Source: Puniceicoccales bacterium
GTDB lineage: Bacteria; Verrucomicrobiota; Verrucomicrobiia; Opitutales; LL51
Direction of reading: 5' to 3'
Assembly: GCA_031278845.1 (NCBI GenBank)
Contig: JAITJQ010000002.1
Span: 1-35,203 of the forward strand
Length of the DNA stretch: 35,203 nt
In this document: one piece after another, positions 6,939 to 14,080 of the stretch
How the letters are laid out: each line of letters opens with the position of its first letter
Position numbering within the stretch: position 1 is the first letter of the stretch
The notes under the pieces: generated by a model
Told to the model about the DNA's origin: nothing
The model's input: only the letters and a program-made list of their open reading frames with translations
Database searches by the model: none
Made by a program: the position numbers and the translations under genes

Positions 6939-7298
6939 ATGTTGACACAAAAACAGGAGACCGGAAACGAGGGCGAAAAATTAGCCATAAATTTTCTGAA
7001 AAAAAGGAAGAAATATAAAATTATTGAGAAAAATTGGCGCCATAAAAATGGCGAAATCGATATCATTGCCAAAGATGGTCCGGTTACCGTATTCGTCGAA
7101 GTACGTACGCGACAGAAAGGTGCCCTCGTCTCCGGCTATTTTTCCATCACCAAAAAGAAAAAATCTGCCCTTAAACCCGTCCTTGAAGCGTATATCAATC
7201 GGAATTATTTGCAATATTTTCGCTTTGACGTCATCGAAATTACCCGCGATTGGGAAAATGTTGAAATTTTTCACTACGAAAATGTGCCGTTTTTTTAA
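6939..7298 (+). CDS. yraN: YraN/UPF0102 family endonuclease-like protein
   Basis: About 119 residues from ATG 6939; a GTG at 6906 would add 11. This is a small protein of the restriction-endonuclease-like fold. Diagnostic signature: GNEGEKLAINFLKKR, then KNWRHKNGEIDIIAKDG and VFVEVRTR. The GEIDxI...FVEVxxR pattern supplies the Asp/Glu/Lys-like nuclease centre, with Arg here in place of the usual Lys. The molecular role of the family is not well established. It precedes the uracil-DNA glycosylase by about 56 bases, so the two are probably cotranscribed. The direct repeat with a -35-like box lies just upstream. Confidence 0.85.
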   Translation: MLTQKQETGNEGEKLAINFLKKRKKYKIIEKNWRHKNGEIDIIAKDGPVTVFVEVRTRQKGALVSGYFSITKKKKSALKPVLEAYINRNYLQYFRFDVIEITRDWENVEIFHYENVPFF

Positions 7299-7354
7299 CG
7301 TTGATGGCTGATAAAATACGTTTACAGCCCTAATCTTTGTCTTATTTTTTCAGC

Positions 7355-8215
7355 ATGGCATGCCTAGTCAGTGTATTGGTTGAAGCTTTAGAAAGTCTCC
7401 AAAAACAAGGGCAAAAGATGATTCCTATCGGTACTGAAAACTTCGATTTTTTAGAGAAAGGTCCGATTGTTCCCCCCCAGATCACGCAGCGATCTTCCAA
7501 AAATCGAATACAGCATCCATCGCCCGAAATAGGCCATAGTGAAAAATTGCAAACCATTGGGTCGATACCCGAATCGACACAAACTTTCACGAGTAAACGG
7601 GGACATTGGGAGAATTTGCGCGAGCGTGTTCTAGGTAATGAAGACCTGAAAAAACACGTTCGTCCAGGAAAAAATTTGGTCTTTGGCGTCGGTGATCTGG
7701 ATGCGGAAATTTTCTTTTGCGGTGAAGCTCCCGGTGCCGATGAAGAAATTCAGGGTATTCCCTTTGTCGGTCGAGCTGGACAACTGCTGACAAAAATCAT
7801 CACGGCCATGGACCTGTCACGGGAAAAGGTTTACATCGGCAATATCATGAACTGGCGCCCCGAAATGGATAGCGAAACGGGTAATCGCCCCCCAACTCAG
7901 GAGGAAATGCAGTTTTGTTTGCCTTACCTCATCGAACAGGTCGAAATCGTCCAACCGAAAGTTATCGTAGCACTCGGAGCAACGGCCGTCAGCGGCTTAC
8001 TGGGAGCCGATAAAAGTCGAAGAATGTCGGCCGTACGCGGTCGATGGCACGAGTTTTGTGGCATTCCCCTGATGATTACCTTCCACCCCTCCTACCTCCT
8101 GCGTAACGGAACAAACACGATGAAACGCGTAGTTTGGGAAGATATGCTACAAGTAATGGAAAGAGTGGGCTTACCCATTTCGGTAAAGCAGAGACAATAT
8201 TTTCTAGAAAAATAG
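7355..8215 (+). CDS. Uracil-DNA glycosylase, family 4-like
   Basis: 286 residues from ATG 7355; a TTG at 7337 is less likely. It excises uracil from DNA. Motif A is GEAPGADEE, followed by GIPFVGRAGQLL, and motif B is HPSYLLR, the combination seen in family 4 (Thermus/Archaeoglobus type) enzymes. A low-complexity N-terminal extension of about 80 residues precedes the core. Family 4 enzymes normally bind a 4Fe-4S cluster through four cysteines: a CxxC before the core, one in the CRPP segment and one later. Here the CxxC region reads ENLRERVLG and CRPP reads NWRPE. Only the later Cys (EMQFCLPYL) remains, so the cluster is probably absent. The 3' neighbour is a methyltransferase after about 190 bases. 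Confidence 0.85.
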   Translation: MACLVSVLVEALESLQKQGQKMIPIGTENFDFLEKGPIVPPQITQRSSKNRIQHPSPEIGHSEKLQTIGSIPESTQTFTSKRGHWENLRERVLGNEDLKKHVRPGKNLVFGVGDLDAEIFFCGEAPGADEEIQGIPFVGRAGQLLTKIITAMDLSREKVYIGNIMNWRPEMDSETGNRPPTQEEMQFCLPYLIEQVEIVQPKVIVALGATAVSGLLGADKSRRMSAVRGRWHEFCGIPLMITFHPSYLLRNGTNTMKRVVWEDMLQVMERVGLPISVKQRQYFLEK

Positions 8216-8407
8216 AAACTATTTATAAAACGACTTGACAATGCGGAAAAAGCTTCCAAGGCTGAAGGGTAGAGGGTAGGAGCAATCGGCATGTCGAAAA
8301 TTTCGATAACAATCCACAATTTCCATAAAAAATCGTCCCTGTCGAAAAATATTTTTTCACTTGCTATTCTTCTCAAATGTGCTAGCCGTACTTACGTCTG
8401 TACTAAA

Positions 8408-8896
8408 ATGATTTTAGAATGGATCAAAACAATCGTCATATTGCCACTCAATGTCCTGGTAACGATTCCCGCACTTGCACTCTACCTAACAGATTATACC
8501 TGGAAACCTAATCATTTTTTTCTAATTGTTTTAGGCAGTATTCTCCTCATTCTGGGGTTATCGCTGGCGGCCTGGACCATGTGGCTCTTCGCCAATAAGG
8601 GTAAAGGTACGGCCGCTCCCTGGAATCCTCCTAAAAAATTGGTCATGGAAGGCCCCTATGCTTATGTCCGAAATCCAATGATCGCAAGCGTATTTATGAT
8701 GCAAATTGCAGAAGCTTTACTCCTTAATTCATACCTCGTTTTGGGATTGTTTGGACTGTTTTTGCTAGGCAATATGCTCTATTTTCCCTTCTTCGAAGAA
8801 AAAGACTTGGAAAAACGCTTCGGCAAAGATTACCATACTTACAAACGTAACGTTCCCCGATGGATTCCACGCCCTACTCCCTGGAAGTTGCCCTAA
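8408..8896 (+). CDS. Isoprenylcysteine methyltransferase-like membrane methyltransferase
   Basis: About 162 residues from the chosen start MILEWIKTIV; the frame is open from 8291, but the extra 39 residues look unlike the family. This is a multi-helix membrane enzyme of the ICMT/phospholipid methyltransferase superfamily, using S-adenosylmethionine. Evidence: KGTAAPWNPPKKLVMEGPYA with YVRNPM, then the C-terminal EEKDLEKRFGKDYHTYKRNV, which form the cofactor and substrate site in this family. Hydrophobic helices flank these motifs. The substrate in bacteria of this type is not known. The stop codon TAA is the TAA inside CCTAAGGG at the edge of composite element R4, so the element fixes the 3' end of the gene. 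Confidence 0.8.
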   Translation: MILEWIKTIVILPLNVLVTIPALALYLTDYTWKPNHFFLIVLGSILLILGLSLAAWTMWLFANKGKGTAAPWNPPKKLVMEGPYAYVRNPMIASVFMMQIAEALLLNSYLVLGLFGLFLLGNMLYFPFFEEKDLEKRFGKDYHTYKRNVPRWIPRPTPWKLP

Positions 8897-9130
8897 GGGC
8901 TCCTCGCCCTTAGAATCCTCGCCAAGGGATCTATCCCCTGGATCAATCCGCAGAATTAAAAAAAAAGAAAAAACTTGCCCCTTGCGGCCGAGCCCGGCGC
9001 GGAACGCGCCGGGCTCGGCCGCAAAGACGAGGTCAAGGAGTCCATGACTCCTTGCGGGGTATGGGGCGGAGCCCCATAGCAATCTCCTTGCGGGGTGTGG
9101 GGCAGAGCCCCACAGGCAACACCTTTTGGC
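8892..9130 (-). repeat. Composite palindromic element, copy R4
   Basis: Minus orientation. In plus-strand order: CTAAGGGCTCCTCGCCCTTAG (8893-8913), CCAAGGGATC...CCCCTGG, a half arm GGATCAATCCGC, an A-rich tract, the GCGGCCGAGCCCGGCGC hairpin (8984-9022), AAGGAGTCCATGACTCCTT, GGGGCGGAGCCCC and a second GTGGGGCAGAGCCCCAC. The D and C hairpins are mostly missing. Confidence 0.9.
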
Positions 9131-9180
9131 AAATAGATTGCCTTGACAAAATTGACGGAGTTTTGATTTTTAGGGGTATT

Positions 9181-9262
9181 GTTTAAGTGGTGGAATTGGT
9201 AGACACGCTGTCTTCAGGCGGCAGTGCCGAGAGGCATAGGGGTTCGAGTCCCCTCTTAAACA
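9181..9262 (+). tRNA. tRNA-Leu (anticodon CAG)
   Basis: The acceptor stem is GTTTAAG/CTTAAAC. The D arm is TGGAATTGGTAGACA, typical of tRNA-Leu. The anticodon stem-loop is CTGTC-TTCAGGC-GGCAG, giving CAG. The long variable arm is TGCC-GAGA-GGCA and the T loop is TTCGAGT. Discriminator A; CCA not encoded. TTGACA at 9143-9148 upstream is a plausible -35, but no good -10 is evident. The next gene begins 16 bases later. Confidence 0.95.
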
Positions 9263-9278
9263 CACCTTAGACGAGAGT

Positions 9279-9917
9279 ATGGAAGAGTCCAATGAGAGTT
9301 TAGATGATGCGTTCAAATCGGCTGATTTCAGCGATAAGGTATGGATGTTTTTCACGCGGTATGCACGCCCCATAAGATCGGCGGGGGTGGTAATTTGTCT
9401 TATTTCATGTCTTGTGCTCATCATTATGGTTGGGCGAAGTATGTGCAAAAAGTCCATGAAGGCGGCTTATTGGGAAGCGATCCGGACGAATACGCGAGAA
9501 CGTTTCGCGCGAAAATATATTTCCAATCCACTGGGTGGGACCATTTTTCTGGAGCTTGGCGACGAAGCCTATCAAAAAAAGGAATACCAACAGGCTGCAG
9601 ATTATTACCATCATGCCCGTGTTAGTTTAGGTAGCAACATTTTAGGAGGGCGTGCAGCGATCGGCGAAGGTGTTGCGCTCATAAGGTCGGGACTTCGGGC
9701 AGATGGGGAAGGTGTTTTGGGTGCGGTCAGGGATGAAAAATCCTATCCGGCGTCGATTCGGGGGCAAGGAGCATATCTTTTAGCCCATAGCCTATACGGT
9801 TCTAGGGAATTCGACAAGGCCAAGAATATGCTCAATCAGCTCATCAATGGCAATTTTTCCGATTCATGGAAAACTGAGGGAAAAACGTTACTCCAAGAGA
9901 TAGAGGCTGCACAATGA
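9279..9917 (+). CDS. TPR-like membrane-anchored protein (YfgM-type)
   Basis: 212 residues. A short cytoplasmic N-terminus (about 1-32) is followed by one membrane helix (about 33-55, SAGVVICLISCLVLIIMVG) and a helical repeat region. The segments LELGDEAYQKKEYQQAADYY and GAYLLAHSLYGSREFDKAKN with MLNQLI fit tetratricopeptide-like helices. The architecture matches YfgM-type proteins, which in enterobacteria associate with the Sec translocon and periplasmic chaperones; that role is only inferred here. Two genes downstream is signal peptidase lepB, so a link to protein export fits. It overlaps the next gene by 4 bases (ATGA), indicating translational coupling. Confidence 0.65.
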   Translation: MEESNESLDDAFKSADFSDKVWMFFTRYARPIRSAGVVICLISCLVLIIMVGRSMCKKSMKAAYWEAIRTNTRERFARKYISNPLGGTIFLELGDEAYQKKEYQQAADYYHHARVSLGSNILGGRAAIGEGVALIRSGLRADGEGVLGAVRDEKSYPASIRGQGAYLLAHSLYGSREFDKAKNMLNQLINGNFSDSWKTEGKTLLQEIEAAQ

Positions 9918-11011
9918 GCATAAAGCTGATCTATGCTTCGCCGGAAACGGATGCCGACTTGCTCCATTGGGGGGGCGTATTCACCTGCGATCCTTTCCTA
10001 GCCTTTGCGGTTGAAGGGCAGCGCTATGCGGTTTCAAATGGCTTGGAAATCGACGAAATGCGACGCAATTCCAAGTTCGATAAGATTCTTTTACCAGAGG
10101 ACTTAACGGATCAGGAGGATCAGGAAAATCCGGAGATTATCGATCTTATTCGATGCGTTTACGAAAAATTTCCGGGCAACGATCTTGTTTTACCAAAAAA
10201 TTTTCCCGCGTATTTGATCCTGAAACTGCAGCAGTTGGGCATTGAATTTTCCGTGATAGAGGACGATTTTTTGTCCGAGCGTTCCATAAAATCTCCCGAG
10301 GAAATCGACCAGATTAGAAAGGCCTGCGCCGCGATTTCGAATGCCTTTGCTCGGGTACGTTCGATTTTGGGGAAGGCGGAAATTCGTAACCAATTGTTAT
10401 ACTACGAGGGTGAGGCGGTCACCTCGGAGCGGGTGCGTATGGAAATTGCCAGGGTGTGTTTCGAGCAGGATACTATCGCCAAAGAAACGATCGTTGCCTG
10501 TGGTAAGGATGCTGCATTTCCACATAATCGCGGAGAAGGTCCGCTCAAAGCCAATGAATTTATAGTGGTTGATATTTTTCCACGCCTGATCGAAAGTGGT
10601 TACTACGGCGATATGACGCGCACATTTTTCAAGGGTCAGCCTTCGGAAACGCAAATAAAAATGTATGACGTCGTCAAAATGGTCCAAAGTCGAGCAATTT
10701 CCGAGATCCATGAAGGTAAGAATGCCAAAGAAATTCACGAAGATAATGTGAAAATGTTCACGAAATTGGGCTATCCTTCGACCGATTCGACGGGATTTTT
10801 TCACAGTACAGGCCATGGTATTGGATTGGAATTACATGAAAATCCGTCCATTGGAAGGCGAGATCACCACCTACAAATCGGCGAAGTGGTAACTGTGGAG
10901 CCGGGACTCTATTATCCCGAAATCGGCGGAGTGCGCATTGAAGATGTGGTTGTCGTCACTAAAAATGGCGCGGAGTTGTTATCAAAATTTTCCTATGAAT
11001 GGGTGGTATAA
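9914..11011 (+). CDS. M24 family metallopeptidase (Xaa-Pro aminopeptidase type)
   Basis: 365 residues. A diverged N-terminal domain is followed by the pita-bread catalytic domain from about residue 130. The five metal ligands are visible: D220 (VVDIFPRL), D233 (GDMTRTF), the His of GHGIGLELHE, the Glu of VEPGLYYPE and the Glu of GGVRIED. It probably removes N-terminal residues preceding proline from peptides in the cytoplasm. The exact specificity cannot be read from the sequence. The start overlaps the TPR gene stop by 4 bases, and its TAA shares one base with the lepB ATG, so it is the middle of a coupled operon. Confidence 0.85.
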   Translation: MSIKLIYASPETDADLLHWGGVFTCDPFLAFAVEGQRYAVSNGLEIDEMRRNSKFDKILLPEDLTDQEDQENPEIIDLIRCVYEKFPGNDLVLPKNFPAYLILKLQQLGIEFSVIEDDFLSERSIKSPEEIDQIRKACAAISNAFARVRSILGKAEIRNQLLYYEGEAVTSERVRMEIARVCFEQDTIAKETIVACGKDAAFPHNRGEGPLKANEFIVVDIFPRLIESGYYGDMTRTFFKGQPSETQIKMYDVVKMVQSRAISEIHEGKNAKEIHEDNVKMFTKLGYPSTDSTGFFHSTGHGIGLELHENPSIGRRDHHLQIGEVVTVEPGLYYPEIGGVRIEDVVVVTKNGAELLSKFSYEWVV

Positions 11012-12276
11012 TGTTTTTTAAGAAAGATAAAATTAAGGAGACGGCAAAAGATTTGCTAGGTATTGCGAAAAGAATTGAAAACTATCGCAAGGATATTTTG
11101 TCAAAGGAACAGTTGGATATTCTGTCAAAGGCGCGCACAGAGATTAATGATGCCCTGACGTTGCCACGGGCCGAAGCTCATAAAAGTTTCGATGCCATTG
11201 AGTTGTCGTTAAAATCGATCGGTGGCGATATTTATCCGATGACGGGCCTCACAGAAAATGTGGAAGTTTTTCTATTTGCAGCCATATTGGCACTTGCCGT
11301 TCGAACGTTCTTTTTTCAGCCCTTTCGCATCCCAACGAATTCCATGTGGCCGACCTACGCCGGTATGACCTTTGAGCTGGTCGAAGGCCGTAAAAATATC
11401 TTTGAAAAATTGAAGCGCTGGACGCTATTCGGAGCATCAAATTTCAACATACAAGCTCCCGATACGGGCAATCTCCAGATTCCTATTATGACCGCCGAGG
11501 ATAGAGTTGAACCCTATGGAGGTATTCTTTATTATAAAGTTGTTAATACGCGGAAATTCTGGATATTTCCGACGAAGGAGCGGGAATACACCTTCGTTGT
11601 TGGCGAACGCCATGTGACATTGCGCGTACCGTTGGAGTTTTGCTTCGATGACGTCGTTTTGGAAACGTTATTTCCTAAGGAAAAATCCTGGAAAGAAGTA
11701 CTGAATCACCAACCTTCCCGATGCTTTAAACGACTCAAACTCAGTAAGGATGGGCACGAAGATAAGGCCCATTATTTCGATACAGGTATTCGAAAATCTA
11801 CCGGCGAAGATATTTTCAACTTCGATATCCTATCGGGCGATATGTTGTTCGTTGACCGGATGAGCTACCATTTTTCCTTACCTAAGGTGGGCGATCCCTT
11901 TGTCTTCCGTACGCGCGCTATCGAGGGTCTCCGCTACGATGATAAATACTTTATTAAACGCCTCGTGGGACTACCGGGCGATACTCTCCAGGTCGAAGGT
12001 ACTACACTTTACCGAAATGGCGATCCCATTGAAGGCGCCGAAGCCTTCGAACAAAATCGTAAACAGATCGACCAATATCCCGGCTATACCAATACGGGAC
12101 TTCTGGAGGATGGCTACGAAGTCGAAGTTCCCGCTAACCATTATTTTGCTATGGGGGATAATTCACCCCACAGCTACGATAGCCGCGGTTGGGGCTTTGT
12201 ACCAAACCGGGAAGTCGTGGGAAAAGCTGTCTTTATTTTGTATCCCTTTACCCGTCGCTGGGGATGTGCCAAGTAA
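11011..12276 (+). CDS. lepB: Signal peptidase I
   Basis: 421 residues. The ATG at 11011 is preferred because it overlaps the preceding stop (TAATG); an ATG at 10999 is also in frame. The inner-membrane serine protease removes signal peptides. A cytoplasmic helical N-terminal region is followed by a membrane helix (about 85-100, EVFLFAAILALAVRTFFF). The catalytic Ser111 lies in RIPTNSMWPT and the catalytic Lys316 in YFIKRLVGLPGD. Box E is MGDNSPHSYDSRGWGFV. About 190 residues separate the Ser and Lys boxes, much more than in E. coli LepB, so a large insertion is present. It is 9 bases upstream of truA. Confidence 0.93.
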   Translation: MFFKKDKIKETAKDLLGIAKRIENYRKDILSKEQLDILSKARTEINDALTLPRAEAHKSFDAIELSLKSIGGDIYPMTGLTENVEVFLFAAILALAVRTFFFQPFRIPTNSMWPTYAGMTFELVEGRKNIFEKLKRWTLFGASNFNIQAPDTGNLQIPIMTAEDRVEPYGGILYYKVVNTRKFWIFPTKEREYTFVVGERHVTLRVPLEFCFDDVVLETLFPKEKSWKEVLNHQPSRCFKRLKLSKDGHEDKAHYFDTGIRKSTGEDIFNFDILSGDMLFVDRMSYHFSLPKVGDPFVFRTRAIEGLRYDDKYFIKRLVGLPGDTLQVEGTTLYRNGDPIEGAEAFEQNRKQIDQYPGYTNTGLLEDGYEVEVPANHYFAMGDNSPHSYDSRGWGFVPNREVVGKAVFILYPFTRRWGCAK

Positions 12277-12285
12277 TGTTTCGAA

Positions 12286-13023
12286 ATGCGTTGGCGCTGC
12301 GAATGTCGGTACGATGGGACAGATTTTAACGGCTGGCAAAGTCAACCGAACGGAAATACGATCCAAGACTTTATTGAAAAACGTCTGGCGGTTATTTTTG
12401 GAGAAAAAATTCGCATCCATGGCAGTGGACGGACGGATGCCGGTGTCCATGCACGAGGCCAGGTTTTCCATTTCGATGGCGATTGGTTCCACGGCTCAGA
12501 AAAATTACTTCGAGCCTTCCGCTCCGGATTACCTTCGGGAATTCAAATAATAGATGTTCGGGAAACCGATACAGCTTTCCATGCACGCCATTCCGTAAAA
12601 AAAAAGCGCTACATTTACCAATTTTACTTGGGTTACGCTTCGCCATTTGAGCGGCGTTACAAATGGTCCATCGGCGAAAAAAACGTCGACCTCGAAAAAA
12701 TGAACGATTTGGCTAATCACCTTCTAGGAGAGCACGATTTCTCCACATTTGGAGCCCTCCTCAACAATGGCTCCCCGGATAATCCTGTAAAAAAATTATA
12801 TCAACTCTCCTTCTCCCTAAAAGATCGAAACCTGCTCCTCCAAACGGAAAGTAATGGCTATTTGTACAAAATGGTGCGTACCTTGGCCGCAACTCTGTTG
12901 GACGTCGGACTCGAACGAATGACTATGGACTACGTCCTGGATTGTTTCCACCAAAAGATCCGTCGCGAAAAGATTGTTACCGCTCCTCCCCATGGATTAT
13001 TTTTGGATAAGGTCTTCTATTAA
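12286..13023 (+). CDS. truA: tRNA pseudouridine synthase A
   Basis: 245 residues, a standard TruA length. It converts uridines 38-40 of the tRNA anticodon arm to pseudouridine. It begins MRWRCECRYDGTDFNGWQ, the usual first strand. The catalytic Asp51 lies in GSGRTDAGVHARGQ. Later conserved segments are AFHARHSVKKKRYIYQF and NGYLYKMVRTLAATLLDVG. It is the last gene of the run from 9279. The stop is followed by about 110 bases before the convergent rnhB end. These contain a small direct repeat (CATTTTTAAACACG twice, near 13070-13100) and no strong terminator hairpin. Confidence 0.95.
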   Translation: MRWRCECRYDGTDFNGWQSQPNGNTIQDFIEKRLAVIFGEKIRIHGSGRTDAGVHARGQVFHFDGDWFHGSEKLLRAFRSGLPSGIQIIDVRETDTAFHARHSVKKKRYIYQFYLGYASPFERRYKWSIGEKNVDLEKMNDLANHLLGEHDFSTFGALLNNGSPDNPVKKLYQLSFSLKDRNLLLQTESNGYLYKMVRTLAATLLDVGLERMTMDYVLDCFHQKIRREKIVTAPPHGLFLDKVFY

Positions 13024-13135
13024 ATATATTTTCTCAGGAAAAAGAGATTTTTTGAAGAATTTGCACTACCATTTTTAAACACGGCCATTTTTAAACACGA
13101 CTGCGCCTCCACCCTTGTCCGAAAAATCAAACCTG

Positions 13136-13792
13136 TCAAGTCCTTTCGTCACTCCTAAAAGTCTGAAACTTCTTGCAAAATGTCCTGCGATGGATGGGCG
13201 ATAGGCCGTAGCGTCCAATTGCGGCAATATGTGCAGCGGTTCCATAACCTTTATGCTTTTCAAACCCATATTGCGGATATTTTTTCCCAAAGAAATCCAT
13301 GATGCGATCTCGAATGACCTTAGCAATAATCGATGCCATCGCGATACAAAAACTCTTACTGTCTCCCTTAACGATTCCGAAATGGTGAAATTGCAAGTGT
13401 TTCAGCGGATTCCCGTCGATGAGTACTTTCGCTCCCGGAAAAATGAGCCGCGCAATAACATCGCCCATCGCCGCTATCGTCGCTTCGAGGATGTTAATTT
13501 TATCAATCACCTCATGCCCACGGGAGGCAATCGTAAACCGTATAAATCCCTGCTTCCGTAATTCAAACAAATGACAAAAGAGCATTTCACGCTTTGCTGA
13601 AGACAATTTTTTAGAATCATTAACCAAGGATAGTTGAGGGAAATTTTCAATTTGCTGCAAAAAATCCCAGTCAATCTTAGTTCCACAGACAATTACTGGC
13701 CCCGCCAATGGCCCACGGCCCGCTTCGTCTACACCGATTAAATGGGTACTATTAGCCAGCATCTCCCGATCAAAAGCAATGCGTTCGTTCAC
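13136..13792 (-). CDS. rnhB: Ribonuclease HII
   Basis: 218 residues with a GTG start (MNERIAFDREML). An internal Met11 start would still keep the whole catalytic domain. It cuts the RNA strand of RNA/DNA hybrids and single ribonucleotides in DNA. Catalytic acids D22 and E23 are in GVDEAGRGPLAG. VNDSKKLS and VKGDSKSFCIAMASIIAKVI follow, with the remaining conserved Asp in KVLIDGNPL. The C-terminal KHKGYGTAAHIAAI is also typical. It faces truA. The composite element R5 lies about 40 bases upstream of its start, between it and the large gene at 14081. Confidence 0.94.
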   Translation of the reverse strand: MNERIAFDREMLANSTHLIGVDEAGRGPLAGPVIVCGTKIDWDFLQQIENFPQLSLVNDSKKLSSAKREMLFCHLFELRKQGFIRFTIASRGHEVIDKINILEATIAAMGDVIARLIFPGAKVLIDGNPLKHLQFHHFGIVKGDSKSFCIAMASIIAKVIRDRIMDFFGKKYPQYGFEKHKGYGTAAHIAAIGRYGLSPIHRRTFCKKFQTFRSDERT

Positions 13793-13832
13793 CCCTGTAG
13801 CTCATCGAAAAATAAAAACTGATCAATCCATT

Positions 13833-14000
13833 ATGGGGCTCTGCCCCATACCCCGCAAGGAGTAGCAGACTCCTTGACCTCTTTATGCGGCCGAGCCCTG
13901 CGCAATTTTTGCGCAGGGCTCGGCCGCAAAGGTCAAAATAAACTCTTTAACTTTCTGGTATCCCCTGGTAAGGGTTTACAAGGGGAAGAATTCCTCTTGC
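13833..14000 (+). repeat. Composite palindromic element, copy R5 (truncated)
   Basis: Plus orientation. TATGGGGCTCTGCCCCATA, then AAGGAGTAGCAGACTCCTT, then the main hairpin (13887-13927), in which CCC-T-GCGC pairs with GCGC-A-GGG, a compensatory change from the other copies. The distal part is replaced by a segment containing CCCCTGGTAAGGG and CAAGGGGAAGAATTCC, which recurs in reverse in copy R7. It fills the divergent region between rnhB and the 14081 gene. Confidence 0.85.
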
Positions 14001-14033
14001 GAAAATTCTCCTTGCAAAACCACAAAAAAATAG

Positions 14034-14061
14034 TTGAGTTTTTATTAATATTTTTTACGAT
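14034..14061 (+). promoter_or_regulatory. Promoter of the probable PPi-PEPCK gene
   Basis: TTGAGT (14034-14039), a 16-base AT-rich spacer and TACGAT (14056-14061). The start of transcription would be near 14068, giving a leader of only about 13 bases without a recognisable ribosome binding site before ATG 14081. Confidence 0.5.
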
Positions 14062-14080
14062 TAAGTGAAATTGAAATATT

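Noticed and set aside
9152..9180. TTGACG with GGTATT as promoter of tRNA-Leu
   Set aside because: The spacing would put the transcription start inside the tRNA. The TTGACA at 9143 is a better -35, but its -10 is weak, so no promoter feature was entered.
10397..10816. 139-codon minus-strand frame
   Set aside because: It lies wholly inside the M24 peptidase gene, antisense to its metal-binding motifs.
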